A stretch of 16,410 nucleotides of DNA from Acidilobaceae archaeon (GCA_027039295.1 JALWEW010000029.1:1-16410); one strand, 5' to 3'; positions 6,634 through 13,864 are shown, counted from the stretch's first letter. Program-made: numbers and translations. Notes: generated by a model from the letters alone, not told the origin.

Positions 6634-6820
6634 GTTAGCGTCCACTCGCCCGATCCTGTGAAGAGAGCCTATAGAGCCCTAAGACGCCTGCCACTCTCTG
6701 AATGCCGGGGGCTGTGACTGCTCCTAGCCAGGCCGGAGGCCAGGCGCCGATGGGGAGTGGACCACAATAGGAGCCCCTCAGCGACGCCCGGGCGCCCCTG
6801 GCCGCTGCATGCTGGCCGGG
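6634..6820. other. Intergenic gap of about 190 bases between serS and the ESCRT-III-like gene
   Basis: I see no gene in this stretch on either strand. It is GC-rich, with TCCACT (6641-6646) and AGTGGA (6757-6762) as a distant inverted pair and several GGCC/GGCG blocks that could pair. A GTGAAGA and a CTGA about 40 bases apart (around 6658-6700) recall the C and D boxes of a guide RNA, but no C'/D' pair or closing stem is present. It may only hold the 3' end of the ESCRT-III-like message. Confidence 0.3.
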
Positions 6821-7306
6821 TTAGACGTCGAGGCCTGCCTTAGCTCTCTGCCTGGCCACGGCCTCCGCCTCCCTGAGTATCCTGGCTACCTCCTCATCGT
6901 CAACACTGCCTCGAGGTGCGCCAGTTAACTCAAGACCTGCAGGCGCCATCCCATGCGCGTCGGCAAGACCCCTGAGGACCTCGTCGACCTCCATGAGGAG
7001 CGTCGCGGTCTGGGGGGGCAGGGTCGAGGCAAGTGCACCTAGCGTTCTAGAAGCCTCCGCCGCCTTTCCTACGGTATCGCTCAGAGCCACGCCCGTAGCA
7101 AGGTATAATTCAAGCTTCAAGCTGATATACTCCAGTATATCCTCTATTCTCTTAAGCGTGACTAAGAGGTCCTCGGAGCCCCTAGCGTCAGCGGAGCCTT
7201 CCCTCAGCCTGTGAGCGAGTCGTGCTATGCTCATACGGGCTAGGCGAACCCTCTGGAGGGCCCTTGCAGCTAGTATCCGCGGGTTCTGGCGTTTGCGTGA
7301 GCGCAT
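6821..7306 (-). CDS. Probable small ESCRT-III (CdvB/Snf7-type) paralogue
   Basis: A mostly helical protein of about 161 residues that resembles crenarchaeal ESCRT-III proteins, which polymerise on membranes for cell division and vesicle release. What I see: a basic first helix (LAARALQRVRLARMSIARLAHRL), a second long helix (DLLVTLKRIEDILEYISLKLELYLATG), a third (TVGKAAEASRTLGALASTL) ending in a Pro, then TLLMEVDEVLRGL. After a Gly/Pro linker comes an acidic-basic helix DEEVARILREAEAVARQRA. This order, with the late LE-x-D type helix and a C-terminal REAE helix, matches CdvB paralogues, but identity is low by eye. I see no winged-helix (CdvA/Vps25-like) extension. The frame opens at GTG 7333, but the TATA-like element at 7351-7361 predicts transcription from about 7330, so ATG 7306 is preferred. 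It follows STT3 on the same strand. Confidence 0.55.
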   Translation of the reverse strand: MRSRKRQNPRILAARALQRVRLARMSIARLAHRLREGSADARGSEDLLVTLKRIEDILEYISLKLELYLATGVALSDTVGKAAEASRTLGALASTLPPQTATLLMEVDEVLRGLADAHGMAPAGLELTGAPRGSVDDEEVARILREAEAVARQRAKAGLDV

Positions 7307-7350
7307 CAAACCAGCTGAACCCCCGGGGGCCACTGCTTCGTGTGGAGGCC

Positions 7351-7361
7351 TCCTTAATAGG
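7351..7361 (-). promoter_or_regulatory. TATA-like element before the ESCRT-III-like gene
   Basis: On the minus strand CCTATTAAGGA lies 45-55 bases before ATG 7306 and just after the STT3 stop. It would give this gene its own transcript with a leader of about 24 bases. Confidence 0.4.
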
Positions 7362-7373
7362 TGGCCGGGCCCG

Positions 7374-9770
7374 CTAGCCCGTCCACTTGTAGATGAATAC
7401 TATGACCATTAGGAGCCTGGCCTCGCCCTTATTGCTCAGCGTCGCGGCGTCTACGGGGCATCCTATTGACATGTTGACCAGGGTGAACCTGTGGAGCGTG
7501 ACCGGCGTTAGGGTGGCTGCCCTGTAGGCGCGTAGGACTGACGGGAACACTATTGGGTGCGTCGTGTTTAGCTTGTGGAGTATGGTCTCGCAGCCGCTAT
7601 CCAGTATGAAGTGGTTGAAGCCATCATTGAGCTTGTAGAGACCGTAGACTGTTAGCTTGTAGAGGAGTGTGTTGTAGACGAGCTGCCTGTTGGAGTCGGG
7701 CTCCCCGACGAATCCGGGGAAGTGGTGGTACGCTACTCCCCCTACATAGACTGTGGTCGAGTACTTGCTTGTGAATGGCGTGGGGGCGAATGGGTTTATC
7801 CTGTAGCCTATCCTGAGCATCTGGAAGGACTTCGGGAGGTCGCCCTGACCGTGGACTATGAAGACGTCGGTGCTGTTGACCCTGTTCACACTGGGCATGG
7901 GGAGCACTGTCATCGTGCCGTTATTGTAGAGCGCGTAGAAGACGTCGTAGAAGACTATGTACGTGTTATTTGGTACCGCGTGGAAGTAGTATTTGAGGAG
8001 GGCCGACGCACCGTCCTCCGTGCCCGTGAGTACGCGGGCCAGTATGCGTATCTGGGTCTCATTCAGCGTTGCACCATCCGCTACAGTGGTCCTATTCGTG
8101 TTGACCGTTATCCAGTAACCGTAGTCCCACCACGACACTATGAGCGCATCGGGCCTCGTATGCGTTTTAATGTAGTCGAGCGCGTCAATCCAGGCCCCAT
8201 TAACTGGAACTACTACTACCGTCTTGTTGCCCCTCCTCTCGGCTAGCGCTCCAAGCATCGAGGTCATTATTGCGGGGGCCTTGGAGGCGTTCATCGCATA
8301 CGCAGTGTTGAGGCTGAACGCCACACCTGCTAGTACTATTAGGACTATACCGGTTGCCATGACGGCGTGCAGCTGGTCTACCTCCTCCCGCCTCCTGCGG
8401 GCCCTCGCCTTCCTGGGCGGGGGCTCCGATCCGCGCAGGAGCATTATGGTGCCCGTGAATACCCCCGCCGCCAGGGCGTTCATGGATGCCGCCATCTCCG
8501 TGAAGTAGCTCATGTTCTTGTTAGCGTAGAGTAGCAGCAGGGCGGCTATGTATATGGCGAGGGCCATCGCTGCGTAGGGGCCCGAGTGCCTCCCTGTGTA
8601 GGCCAGGTATAGCTCCGCTACAATGCCTATCAGACTGAGCACCAGGGCGACGCCGTACTCCCTAAAGATGACCCCCCACGAAGCCGGCATGTGCTCCTGG
8701 ACGCTCTCGACTAGGGGGCTCAGCCTCTTCGCCCCGAGGGCTGCGAGCGCCCTACCTCCTAGGCCGCTGTATCCTGATGCCACTAGGGAAGCGATGATCA
8801 CGCCTAGGGCTAGGAGGATCCAGGTGTGTACCCTCCAGTTGTAGGCTCCAGCCCAGCGCCTAGCCGCTACGAAGAGCGCGTAGAGCACCGCCGGGGCTAC
8901 CGCTAGGAGGCCGTAGAACCTCTCTATGTAGAGCGGGCCGAAGGCCGGGTTTACAGCTAGGAGCAGGTACGCCCCAATCGATGCCGGTATGTATATGTGG
9001 AGGAGCCTCCCCACGGTTGGCGGCTCGAGATAAGGCTCCAGGAGCGCTATTAGCACGAGCAGGCCTAGGGCTATAGCGTAGCCTCCCCATATGAAGCCTA
9101 TCGCCCCGGCGATGGCGCCAGCGGTGAAGGCTAGGAGGGCCCTCCTGGAGGGCCTCTTAGCTCTGAATGCGAGTAGGAGGACCCAGAGGTAGAGCACGAG
9201 TATCGGGAAGGCAACCCCTATCTTCTCGACGAAGCCTACAGTCGTCCTCACTATGGCTCCCGGCGTGAGGGAGTAGAGGCTCGCAGCCACGAGGCCCCCG
9301 AGCTTGGAGCGGGTGAGGCTGTAGACGAAGCCGAACACGAATACCACGCCGAATACCGCCGCAATGGGTGGTACTAGCGCAACCCACTCCCGGAGCGTTA
9401 GGCCGAAGTGCCTCGCTATAGGGTAGGTGGCGGCCGCCAGCCACGGCAACCCTATTCTCGACGTTGTTATGAAGTCCCTGCCCTCGGGGTACCAGAAGAG
9501 CTTAACGTCGCGCAGACCCGATAGGTGGAAGAGGCCGTGGTCGTAGATGTACTTCGTTATCCAGTACTCTATCCACGGGTCGCTGGCGTCCAGCTCCAGC
9601 TTGTAGTGTAACGCTGGGAGCAGCCTTATGTAGAGGCCGATGGCTATCACGGCCACGAGCAACGCTATGGTTAAGGGCCACGATACCCTCTCTATAGCGG
9701 TGTAGAAGTCAGCCAGCGTGGGGCCACGAGTGCCCCTGGCCTTCTTGGAGCGAGCCCGTTTAGCCACCAC
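7374..9770 (-). CDS. aglB: Oligosaccharyltransferase STT3 / AglB
   Basis: The membrane enzyme that transfers a lipid-linked glycan to Asn in N-x-S/T sites on exported proteins, including S-layer proteins. A basic cytoplasmic start precedes a first membrane helix (about 31-50). The first outside loop carries DASDPW (61-66), a metal-binding motif. About a dozen more hydrophobic helices follow to about residue 490, then a large C-terminal outside domain. The hallmark WWDYGYW is at 547-553. The second acidic motif is probably GFVEKIG (179-185), with only Glu182 acidic. The C-terminal domain holds nine N-x-S/T sites of its own, with a tenth in an upstream loop. Length 798 is normal for a crenarchaeal form. 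Start is GTG 9770, with a second GTG next to it. The leader contains a perfect inverted repeat (9774-9792). Confidence 0.95.
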   Translation of the reverse strand: MVAKRARSKKARGTRGPTLADFYTAIERVSWPLTIALLVAVIAIGLYIRLLPALHYKLELDASDPWIEYWITKYIYDHGLFHLSGLRDVKLFWYPEGRDFITTSRIGLPWLAAATYPIARHFGLTLREWVALVPPIAAVFGVVFVFGFVYSLTRSKLGGLVAASLYSLTPGAIVRTTVGFVEKIGVAFPILVLYLWVLLLAFRAKRPSRRALLAFTAGAIAGAIGFIWGGYAIALGLLVLIALLEPYLEPPTVGRLLHIYIPASIGAYLLLAVNPAFGPLYIERFYGLLAVAPAVLYALFVAARRWAGAYNWRVHTWILLALGVIIASLVASGYSGLGGRALAALGAKRLSPLVESVQEHMPASWGVIFREYGVALVLSLIGIVAELYLAYTGRHSGPYAAMALAIYIAALLLLYANKNMSYFTEMAASMNALAAGVFTGTIMLLRGSEPPPRKARARRRREEVDQLHAVMATGIVLIVLAGVAFSLNTAYAMNASKAPAIMTSMLGALAERRGNKTVVVVPVNGAWIDALDYIKTHTRPDALIVSWWDYGYWITVNTNRTTVADGATLNETQIRILARVLTGTEDGASALLKYYFHAVPNNTYIVFYDVFYALYNNGTMTVLPMPSVNRVNSTDVFIVHGQGDLPKSFQMLRIGYRINPFAPTPFTSKYSTTVYVGGVAYHHFPGFVGEPDSNRQLVYNTLLYKLTVYGLYKLNDGFNHFILDSGCETILHKLNTTHPIVFPSVLRAYRAATLTPVTLHRFTLVNMSIGCPVDAATLSNKGEARLLMVIVFIYKWTG

Positions 9771-9773
9771 TTG

Positions 9774-9792
9774 AAGCCCCGCTACGGGGCTT
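9774..9792. repeat. 8-bp inverted repeat in the STT3 leader
   Basis: AAGCCCCG (9774-9781) and CGGGGCTT (9785-9792) are perfect complements separated by CTA. The element lies between the STT3 TATA box (9807-9816) and its GTG start, around the predicted transcript start near 9786. It could be an operator or, if transcribed, a hairpin over the ribosome site. It is not a terminator of the opposite gene, which runs away from it. Confidence 0.6.
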
Positions 9793-9806
9793 ACGCTGGG
9801 GCCACC

Positions 9807-9816
9807 CTAAAATATT
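9807..9816 (-). promoter_or_regulatory. TATA box for STT3
   Basis: On the minus strand this reads AATATTTTAG. It is centred about 42 bases before GTG 9770 and is the clearest A+T-rich element on this side of the divergent gap. Confidence 0.55.
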
Positions 9817-9840
9817 GGCTCGCCTCCCGGGGGTCAGCGC

Positions 9841-9847
9841 TTATATT
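9841..9847 (+). promoter_or_regulatory. TATA box for the cDPG synthetase-like gene
   Basis: TTATATT predicts a transcript start near 9870, one or a few bases before the first possible start codons (TTG 9872, GTG 9875). This implies a leaderless message. Confidence 0.55.
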
Positions 9848-9871
9848 CCGCTACACCCCGTTGTGTAACGC

Positions 9872-11224
9872 TTGGTGTTACATGTGAGACGGAGGAGGGT
9901 CCTAATACTAGGCGCTGGGGGCAGGGACTTCCACAACTTCAACATGGTATTCAGGGACAACCCCGAGTACGAGGTCGTGGGCTTCACCGCCGCCCAGATA
10001 CCGGGCATAATCGGCAAGAGGTACCCTCCAGAGCTGGCAGGCAAGCTCTATCCCCATGGTATACCAATACTGCCCGAGTCCCAGATGGAGGAGATAGTCA
10101 AGAACCTGGGCGTGGATATCGTCGTCCTAGCTTATAGTGACCTCCTCTACAGTGATGTCGGGGAGAAGCTGAGCAGGGCCCTCGCGGCCGGCGCCTCCTT
10201 CATGATACTGGGCCCCAGGGACACCATGATAGAGAGTTCCAAGCCCGTGATAGCGGTTACAGCTGTGAGGACAGGCGCCGGGAAGAGCACGGTCTCAAGG
10301 GCTATAGCGCGCGAGCTAACGAGGAGGGGTTACAGGCTGGCTCCCATAAGGCACCCCATGGCCTACGGCGACCTAGCCAAGATGGCTGTGCAGAAGTTCG
10401 CTTCAACGGAGGACCTAGACCGCTACGGCGTCACGGTCGAGGAGCGGGAGGAGTACGAGCAGTACATACGTATGGGCATACCCGTATACGCTGGCGTGGA
10501 CTATGGGCAGATAGTGGCGCTTGCCGAGAGGGAGGCAGACATAATACTCTGGGATGGAGGAAACAATGACTGGCCCTTCGTGAGGCCCGACTACATGATA
10601 ACAGTGGCCGACGCTATGAGGCCGGGCCACGAGGTGGGGAGCTTCCCCGGCGAGGTTAACGTGAGGATGGCTGACGCCGTGATAATTAACAAGGCCGACC
10701 AGGCCACCAGCGAGGCCATAGAGGTGGTAAAGGCGAATATCAGGAGGGTCAACCCCCACGCGAAGATCTCAGTAGCGAGGAGTGTCGTAACCGTTGACAA
10801 GCCCGAGCTTGTGGAGGGCAGGAAGGTTCTTGTGCTGGAGGACTCGCCCACCGTAACACACGGAGGCGCCCCCTACGCCGCTGGATACGTCGCAGCCAAG
10901 AAGTATGGCGCCGCCGAGATCGTGGATCCGCGCCCCTATGCGGTCGGCGTGATAAAGAAGATGTATGAGACCTACAGGCACATGGCCAACGTCCTCCCGA
11001 GCACTGGCTACTCCAGGGAGCAGCTGAGGGACCTCGAAGAGACGATAAAGAGAGTCCCAGCCGACGCCGTCATACTAGGGACGCCAGCTGATATAACGAG
11101 GCTCATAGAGATAGATAAGCCCGTCGTGAGGGTCTCCTACGAGCTAGAGATAATAGAAGGCCCCAGCATAAGCGAGTACGTCGACGAGTTCCTCGAGAGG
11201 GCTAGGGCCAAGCTGGAGGGCTAA
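9872..11224 (+). CDS. Cyclic 2,3-diphosphoglycerate synthetase-family P-loop protein
   Basis: The family includes the enzyme that makes cyclic 2,3-diphosphoglycerate, a thermoprotectant of some methanogens, from 2,3-diphosphoglycerate and ATP. Many crenarchaeal and bacterial members have no proven product and are annotated as GTPases. Domains: an N-terminal Rossmann-like unit (RVLILGAGGRDFHNFN, 9-24) to about residue 115; a P-loop NTPase with Walker A RTGAGKST (133-140), Walker B IILWDGGNND (224-233) and an NKAD motif (273-276); then a C-terminal alpha/beta domain. At 450 residues it is full length. Starts TTG 9872, GTG 9875 and GTG 9884 are all possible; the first two fit a leaderless message. 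Carbamate kinase follows 47 bases downstream, suggesting shared phosphate or carbamoyl-phosphate metabolism, though a T-run lies between them. Confidence 0.85.
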   Translation: MVLHVRRRRVLILGAGGRDFHNFNMVFRDNPEYEVVGFTAAQIPGIIGKRYPPELAGKLYPHGIPILPESQMEEIVKNLGVDIVVLAYSDLLYSDVGEKLSRALAAGASFMILGPRDTMIESSKPVIAVTAVRTGAGKSTVSRAIARELTRRGYRLAPIRHPMAYGDLAKMAVQKFASTEDLDRYGVTVEEREEYEQYIRMGIPVYAGVDYGQIVALAEREADIILWDGGNNDWPFVRPDYMITVADAMRPGHEVGSFPGEVNVRMADAVIINKADQATSEAIEVVKANIRRVNPHAKISVARSVVTVDKPELVEGRKVLVLEDSPTVTHGGAPYAAGYVAAKKYGAAEIVDPRPYAVGVIKKMYETYRHMANVLPSTGYSREQLRDLEETIKRVPADAVILGTPADITRLIEIDKPVVRVSYELEIIEGPSISEYVDEFLERARAKLEG

Positions 11225-11238
11225 CCCCACCCTGCTAG

Positions 11239-11245
11239 TCTTTTT
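11239..11245 (+). terminator. T-rich run after the cDPG synthetase-like gene
   Basis: TCTTTTT lies about 15 bases after the stop. Short T-runs of this kind end transcription in archaea. It would only partly separate this gene from carbamate kinase, for which I see no good TATA box. Confidence 0.35.
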
Positions 11246-11271
11246 GGCTCTCGATAGCCGAGGGGGAAGTC

Positions 11272-12201
11272 ATGGAGGAGCTTATCGTTGTGGCCCTAGG
11301 CGGTAATGCCATCCTAAGGAAGGGTGAGAGGGGAGATCCCCGGGAGGCTTGGCGTAACGTCTCGAGGGCTGCTGAGGCCATCGTGGAGGCATACCTCGGG
11401 GGGTACCGTATAGTGGTTACACACGGAAACGGCCCGCAGGCTGGTTACCTCTTAGAGGCTATGGAGTCGCTCCCGCCGGAGAGGCCCCGGCAGACCCTCG
11501 ACATAGTTGACGCCATGACCCAGGGCTGGCTGGGGTATTTGATACAGCACTCGATAACGATAGCCGCTAGGAGGAGGGGCATGGATGTACCAGCTGCGAC
11601 CATAGTGACCAGGGTCGTGGTTAGCCGGTCTGACCCTGCTTTCTCGAATCCATCCAAGCCCATAGGATTCTACTACAGCGAGGAGGAGGCTATGAGGCTG
11701 GCCCGCGAGAGGGGCTGGGTCATGCGCCGCGACGCCCGCGGGGGCTATAGGCGCGTGGTGCCGAGCCCGAGGCCCCTCGACGTGCTGGAGGCGCCCATAA
11801 TTAAAACACTCGCCTCCAGTGGAGTCATAACGATCGCCGTTGGGGGAGGCGGGATCCCCGTAACCGAGGACCTAGAGCCGGTTGAAGCCGTTGTAGATAA
11901 GGACCTCGCCTCCTCCGTGCTAGCAAGGCTCATCGAGGCAGAGCGTTTCGTCATACTAACAGATGTACCGGGCGTCGCGCTGGACTTCGGCAAGCCCACC
12001 CAGAGGTGGCTCGCCCGGCTCAGCACTCAAGAAGCGAGGAGGCTCCTCGAGAGGGGCTACTTTCCCCCGGGTAGCATGGGCCCGAAGGTCGAGGCGGCAG
12101 TGGAGTTCGTTGAAGAGACGGGGAGGAGAGCTGTCATAGGCCATCTAGACGAGGCCATAGATGTGATCAACCTGGAGTCCGGGACTGTAATAGAGCCCTA
12201 G
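11272..12201 (+). CDS. arcC: Carbamate kinase
   Basis: Interconverts carbamoyl phosphate plus ADP with ATP plus carbamate; in hyperthermophiles it may supply carbamoyl phosphate or recover ATP from it. The amino acid kinase fold is clear: VVALGGNAIL (6-15), VVTHGNGPQAGYL (48-60), NPSKPIG with Lys129, IAVGGGGIPV (188-197), AVVDKDLAS with Lys210, VILTDVPGV (227-235) and GSMGPKVEAA with Lys272 (268-276). The lysines are those expected for substrate binding. At 309 residues the length is usual. ATG 11272 follows GAGGGGG at a suitable distance. It is probably read with the upstream P-loop gene. No ornithine carbamoyltransferase or arginine deiminase gene is in the window. Confidence 0.96.
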   Translation: MEELIVVALGGNAILRKGERGDPREAWRNVSRAAEAIVEAYLGGYRIVVTHGNGPQAGYLLEAMESLPPERPRQTLDIVDAMTQGWLGYLIQHSITIAARRRGMDVPAATIVTRVVVSRSDPAFSNPSKPIGFYYSEEEAMRLARERGWVMRRDARGGYRRVVPSPRPLDVLEAPIIKTLASSGVITIAVGGGGIPVTEDLEPVEAVVDKDLASSVLARLIEAERFVILTDVPGVALDFGKPTQRWLARLSTQEARRLLERGYFPPGSMGPKVEAAVEFVEETGRRAVIGHLDEAIDVINLESGTVIEP

Positions 12202-12224
12202 GAGCAGGCCCCGCCTCCCATGCG

Positions 12225-12267
12225 AATTATAAGGGCTACCCAGAGCCCGCCTCAGCTGGGAGGCGAT
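12225..12267 (+). promoter_or_regulatory. TATA box and Shine-Dalgarno site fixing the start at 12274
   Basis: AATTATAA (12225-12232) predicts transcription from about 12256. GGAGGCGAT (12259-12267), close to the ideal GGAGGTGAT, lies six bases before ATG 12274. Together they show that the upstream in-frame ATG at 12220 is not the start. Confidence 0.65.
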
Positions 12268-12273
12268 CAAGGG

Positions 12274-12627
12274 ATGGTGACTGCAGAACAGGCTTTCGAG
12301 GCCAAGAAGCTAGCCAGCAGGTACGGCGTTCCAGGTAAGGTGGCTGCCCGCTATAGGATGGCTGGCTATGAGGTTGACGTGATATCCGATGACCCAGGGG
12401 CTCCGGTGCACTTTAGGGCGTGGAAGAGGCGCGAGTCCCTCGCTGTGAGGGTCTACTGGTCCTCGGGCAAGGTCCCGACCAGTATTGTCGAGGAGCTGGC
12501 CAGCAACGCCGAGGGCAAGGGTAGACCCGTGCTCGTCCTCTACGGAGCGGGGCCCCGCGTCAGCGAGGAGCTATTGTCTAAGGCTAAGGAGCTGGGCGTC
12601 AGCGTGAGGAGGGTCAGGCCTAGCTGA
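12274..12627 (+). CDS. Small protein with possible degenerate PD-(D/E)xK nuclease fold (117 aa)
   Basis: I do not recognise this family with confidence. The layout is a helix (EQAFEAKKLASRYG), then helix and strand VAARYRMAGYEVDVISDD, a strand pair HFRAWKRRESLAVRVYW, helix (TSIVEELASNA), strand PVLVLYGAG, helix and final strand. The pattern of a helix leading into G-Y-E-V-D-V, a beta hairpin, and a later helix-strand repeat resembles archaeal PD-(D/E)xK (RecB/Mrr-like) nuclease domains. At the place where a V-(E/Q)-V-K strand would supply the catalytic lysine it reads VRVYW, so activity is doubtful. It may be an inactive, structural or DNA-binding relative. Start ATG 12274 has an excellent Shine-Dalgarno site. 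It overlaps the next leftward gene by eight bases, tail to tail. Confidence 0.7.
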   Translation: MVTAEQAFEAKKLASRYGVPGKVAARYRMAGYEVDVISDDPGAPVHFRAWKRRESLAVRVYWSSGKVPTSIVEELASNAEGKGRPVLVLYGAGPRVSEELLSKAKELGVSVRRVRPS

Positions 12628-12847
12628 CTGCAACACCGAACCTCCTATAGGGACAGGTCTTCCAGGCTTTCTCGCACTTCTCGACCTGATAGAGTGTCAG
12701 GTACCTGCCTAGGACCTTGCAGTAAGCCACGTAGAGGCCCTCCGAGGTCTTCTCGACCTCAAAGTACTCACACTCACTAGAGGGTTTCCGGTTCAACAAA
12801 AAGATCCGGGGATACATCATGTATTGCTTCCTCTGCTGAGAAGCCAT
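12620..12847 (-). CDS. Small four-cysteine protein (75 aa)
   Basis: A 75-residue protein with a basic start and four cysteines at 26, 43, 58 and 65 (CEYF, AYCKV, EKCEKAWKTCPY). This suggests one bound zinc ion or an Fe-S cluster. The strands YFEVEK, GLYVAYCKVLGRYLTLYQ and the final CPY resemble a small beta-hairpin metal-binding fold. The cysteine layout (Cys-x-Tyr-aromatic, Cys, then Cys-x6-Cys-Pro) is like that of the protein at 14429-14764. Family and function are unknown. It starts at ATG 12847, 20 bases after the stop of the HTH gene on the same strand, so the two are probably co-transcribed. Confidence 0.72.
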   Translation of the reverse strand: MASQQRKQYMMYPRIFLLNRKPSSECEYFEVEKTSEGLYVAYCKVLGRYLTLYQVEKCEKAWKTCPYRRFGVAVS

Positions 12848-12866
12848 TACGCAGCGCCTCCCCCAA

Positions 12867-13409
12867 CTATCCCTCCGCGCCAGCCTCCTTCACTATAATG
12901 CCAGCCTTATCCACTATCTCGCGGGCAATACCTGCTATCCTCTGCAGCCTTGCCTTGAGGTCCTCTACCTCCCTCCTAGCTTCCTCAAGCTGCTTCTTGA
13001 GTGACTCCACTTCCTCGCGTGGAGCCAGCCCCGTGGTTGCTGGTATCGCTATCTTTAGCTTGCCTCTGGCTAGCATCTTGTAGGTCTCGGCTACTAGGGC
13101 GCCGGCCTTCGTGCGGCCCTGGAGGTGGTTCCTTATGGTGGCTTCCGTCCTGCCCAGCTCGTCGGCTATCTTCGAGATCGGATACCCCGCCTTCTCCCGG
13201 GCTAGAGCGCCGGCCGCTACCGCCAAGCTATCGACCCACGTCGTGAATTCCTCGGGGCTCATGATCATCTTTAGTACGTCAGGCCTGAAGAGCGTCCCGA
13301 TGATTAGGGCTAGCTCTAGCTCGCGCACCTCTTTCGGCGTCGTCGGTTTAACAGGTATGTGGGAGAAGTCTACCTCAATAGTCACAACCTCGCCCTGCCC
13401 CTCGGCCAT
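12867..13409 (-). CDS. HTH and coiled-coil protein, likely transcription regulator (180 aa)
   Basis: A predicted DNA-binding protein. An N-terminal strand (EVVTIEVDFSHIPV) and helices (residues 25-70) precede a helix-turn-helix at about 71-102 (EKAGYPISKIADELG, then RTEATIRNHLQ), ending in a basic GRTKAG. Next comes a helix to residue 115, a linker, and a coiled coil (about 131-165: EEVESLKKQLEEARREVEDL), which suggests a dimer. The targets are unknown. The frame is open from ATG 13454, but ATG 13409 has GAGGGGTGAT (13413-13422) just upstream, an excellent match to the 16S tail, and a TATA box at 13443-13452 that would start transcription at about 13423. The neighbour downstream is a four-cysteine protein. 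Confidence 0.82.
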   Translation of the reverse strand: MAEGQGEVVTIEVDFSHIPVKPTTPKEVRELELALIIGTLFRPDVLKMIMSPEEFTTWVDSLAVAAGALAREKAGYPISKIADELGRTEATIRNHLQGRTKAGALVAETYKMLARGKLKIAIPATTGLAPREEVESLKKQLEEARREVEDLKARLQRIAGIAREIVDKAGIIVKEAGAEG

Positions 13410-13412
13410 ACT

Positions 13413-13452
13413 ATCACCCCTCGAGCATAATAGGTGTTCGACCCTAAAATTC
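13413..13452 (-). promoter_or_regulatory. TATA box and Shine-Dalgarno site for the HTH gene
   Basis: On the minus strand GAATTTTAGG (13452-13443) is the TATA element and GAGGGGTGAT (13422-13413) the ribosome site, three bases before ATG 13409. This fixes the start and gives a leader of about 15 bases. Confidence 0.6.
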
Positions 13453-13510
13453 ATTGCCGGGCGGGTCGCTGGCCTAAAGCGTCCTCATCGAGCCTTCGGA
13501 AGAGGCCGAG

Positions 13511-13864
13511 TTACCGCTCATCCCCGCAGAGCCTCTGGAGCAAGGCGGCTAATGAGGCTAATGGCACCTTCACGTTCTCGTAAACGGGATCCCGGGGCCC
13601 ACTAAGCATCCTATAGATGACCTCGAGGCTTGAGCAGGCCTCGAGGCTGGCGGAGGCTCTCAAACCGCTCTTCAAGTAGCCCTCTACGATACTCACCCTC
13701 CGCGCTAGGCCGTGCAGTGAAACTATCCAGGCCCTGAGGGCGTTAAGTCCTGGCGAGCCGCTATCCGCTAGTACAGCCTCCATCTTTTCAAGCTTGCGTG
13801 CCTCATCCATTATAAGCTCCCTCGTGGCTGCTAGGCTCAGTAGAATCGAGTCCCAAGGATTCAC
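13511..13864 (-). CDS. Helical hypothetical protein (117 aa)
   Basis: Not recognised. The protein is almost wholly helical: SILLSLAATRELIMDEARKL and KMEAVLAD, then SPGLNALRAWIVSLHGLARRVSIVEGYLKSGL, then ASASLEACSSLEVIYRML and a final PLASLAALLQRLCG. It has two isolated cysteines and no membrane segment or known motif. The helix pattern could be a small bundle or coiled-coil partner. The start is GTG 13864 with a G-rich run upstream (AGGGGGCCGGGC on the minus strand). It precedes the HTH gene by 101 bases, but that gene has its own promoter, so the two need not form one operon. It is divergent from the gene at 14057. Confidence 0.6.
   Translation of the reverse strand: MNPWDSILLSLAATRELIMDEARKLEKMEAVLADSGSPGLNALRAWIVSLHGLARRVSIVEGYLKSGLRASASLEACSSLEVIYRMLSGPRDPVYENVKVPLASLAALLQRLCGDER

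Noticed and set aside
6658..6700. C/D box guide RNA candidate (GTGAAGA ... CTGA) in the gap before serS
   Set aside because: The C box is one base off, there is no acceptable C'/D' pair, and the flanks do not form a closing stem.
157..6758. CGATGGGGAG shared by the two GC-rich intergenic regions (near 158 and 6749)
   Set aside because: A 10-base match between GC-rich stretches in 16 kb is expected by chance, and the surrounding bases do not align.
7722..8246. 174-codon open frame on the plus strand inside STT3
   Set aside because: It lies wholly within a certain gene on the other strand, has no family features, and is explained by GC-rich codon use.
11246..11259. GGCT-CTCGAT-AGCC hairpin before carbamate kinase
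   Set aside because: Only four base pairs with a six-base loop; too weak to call, although it follows a T-run.
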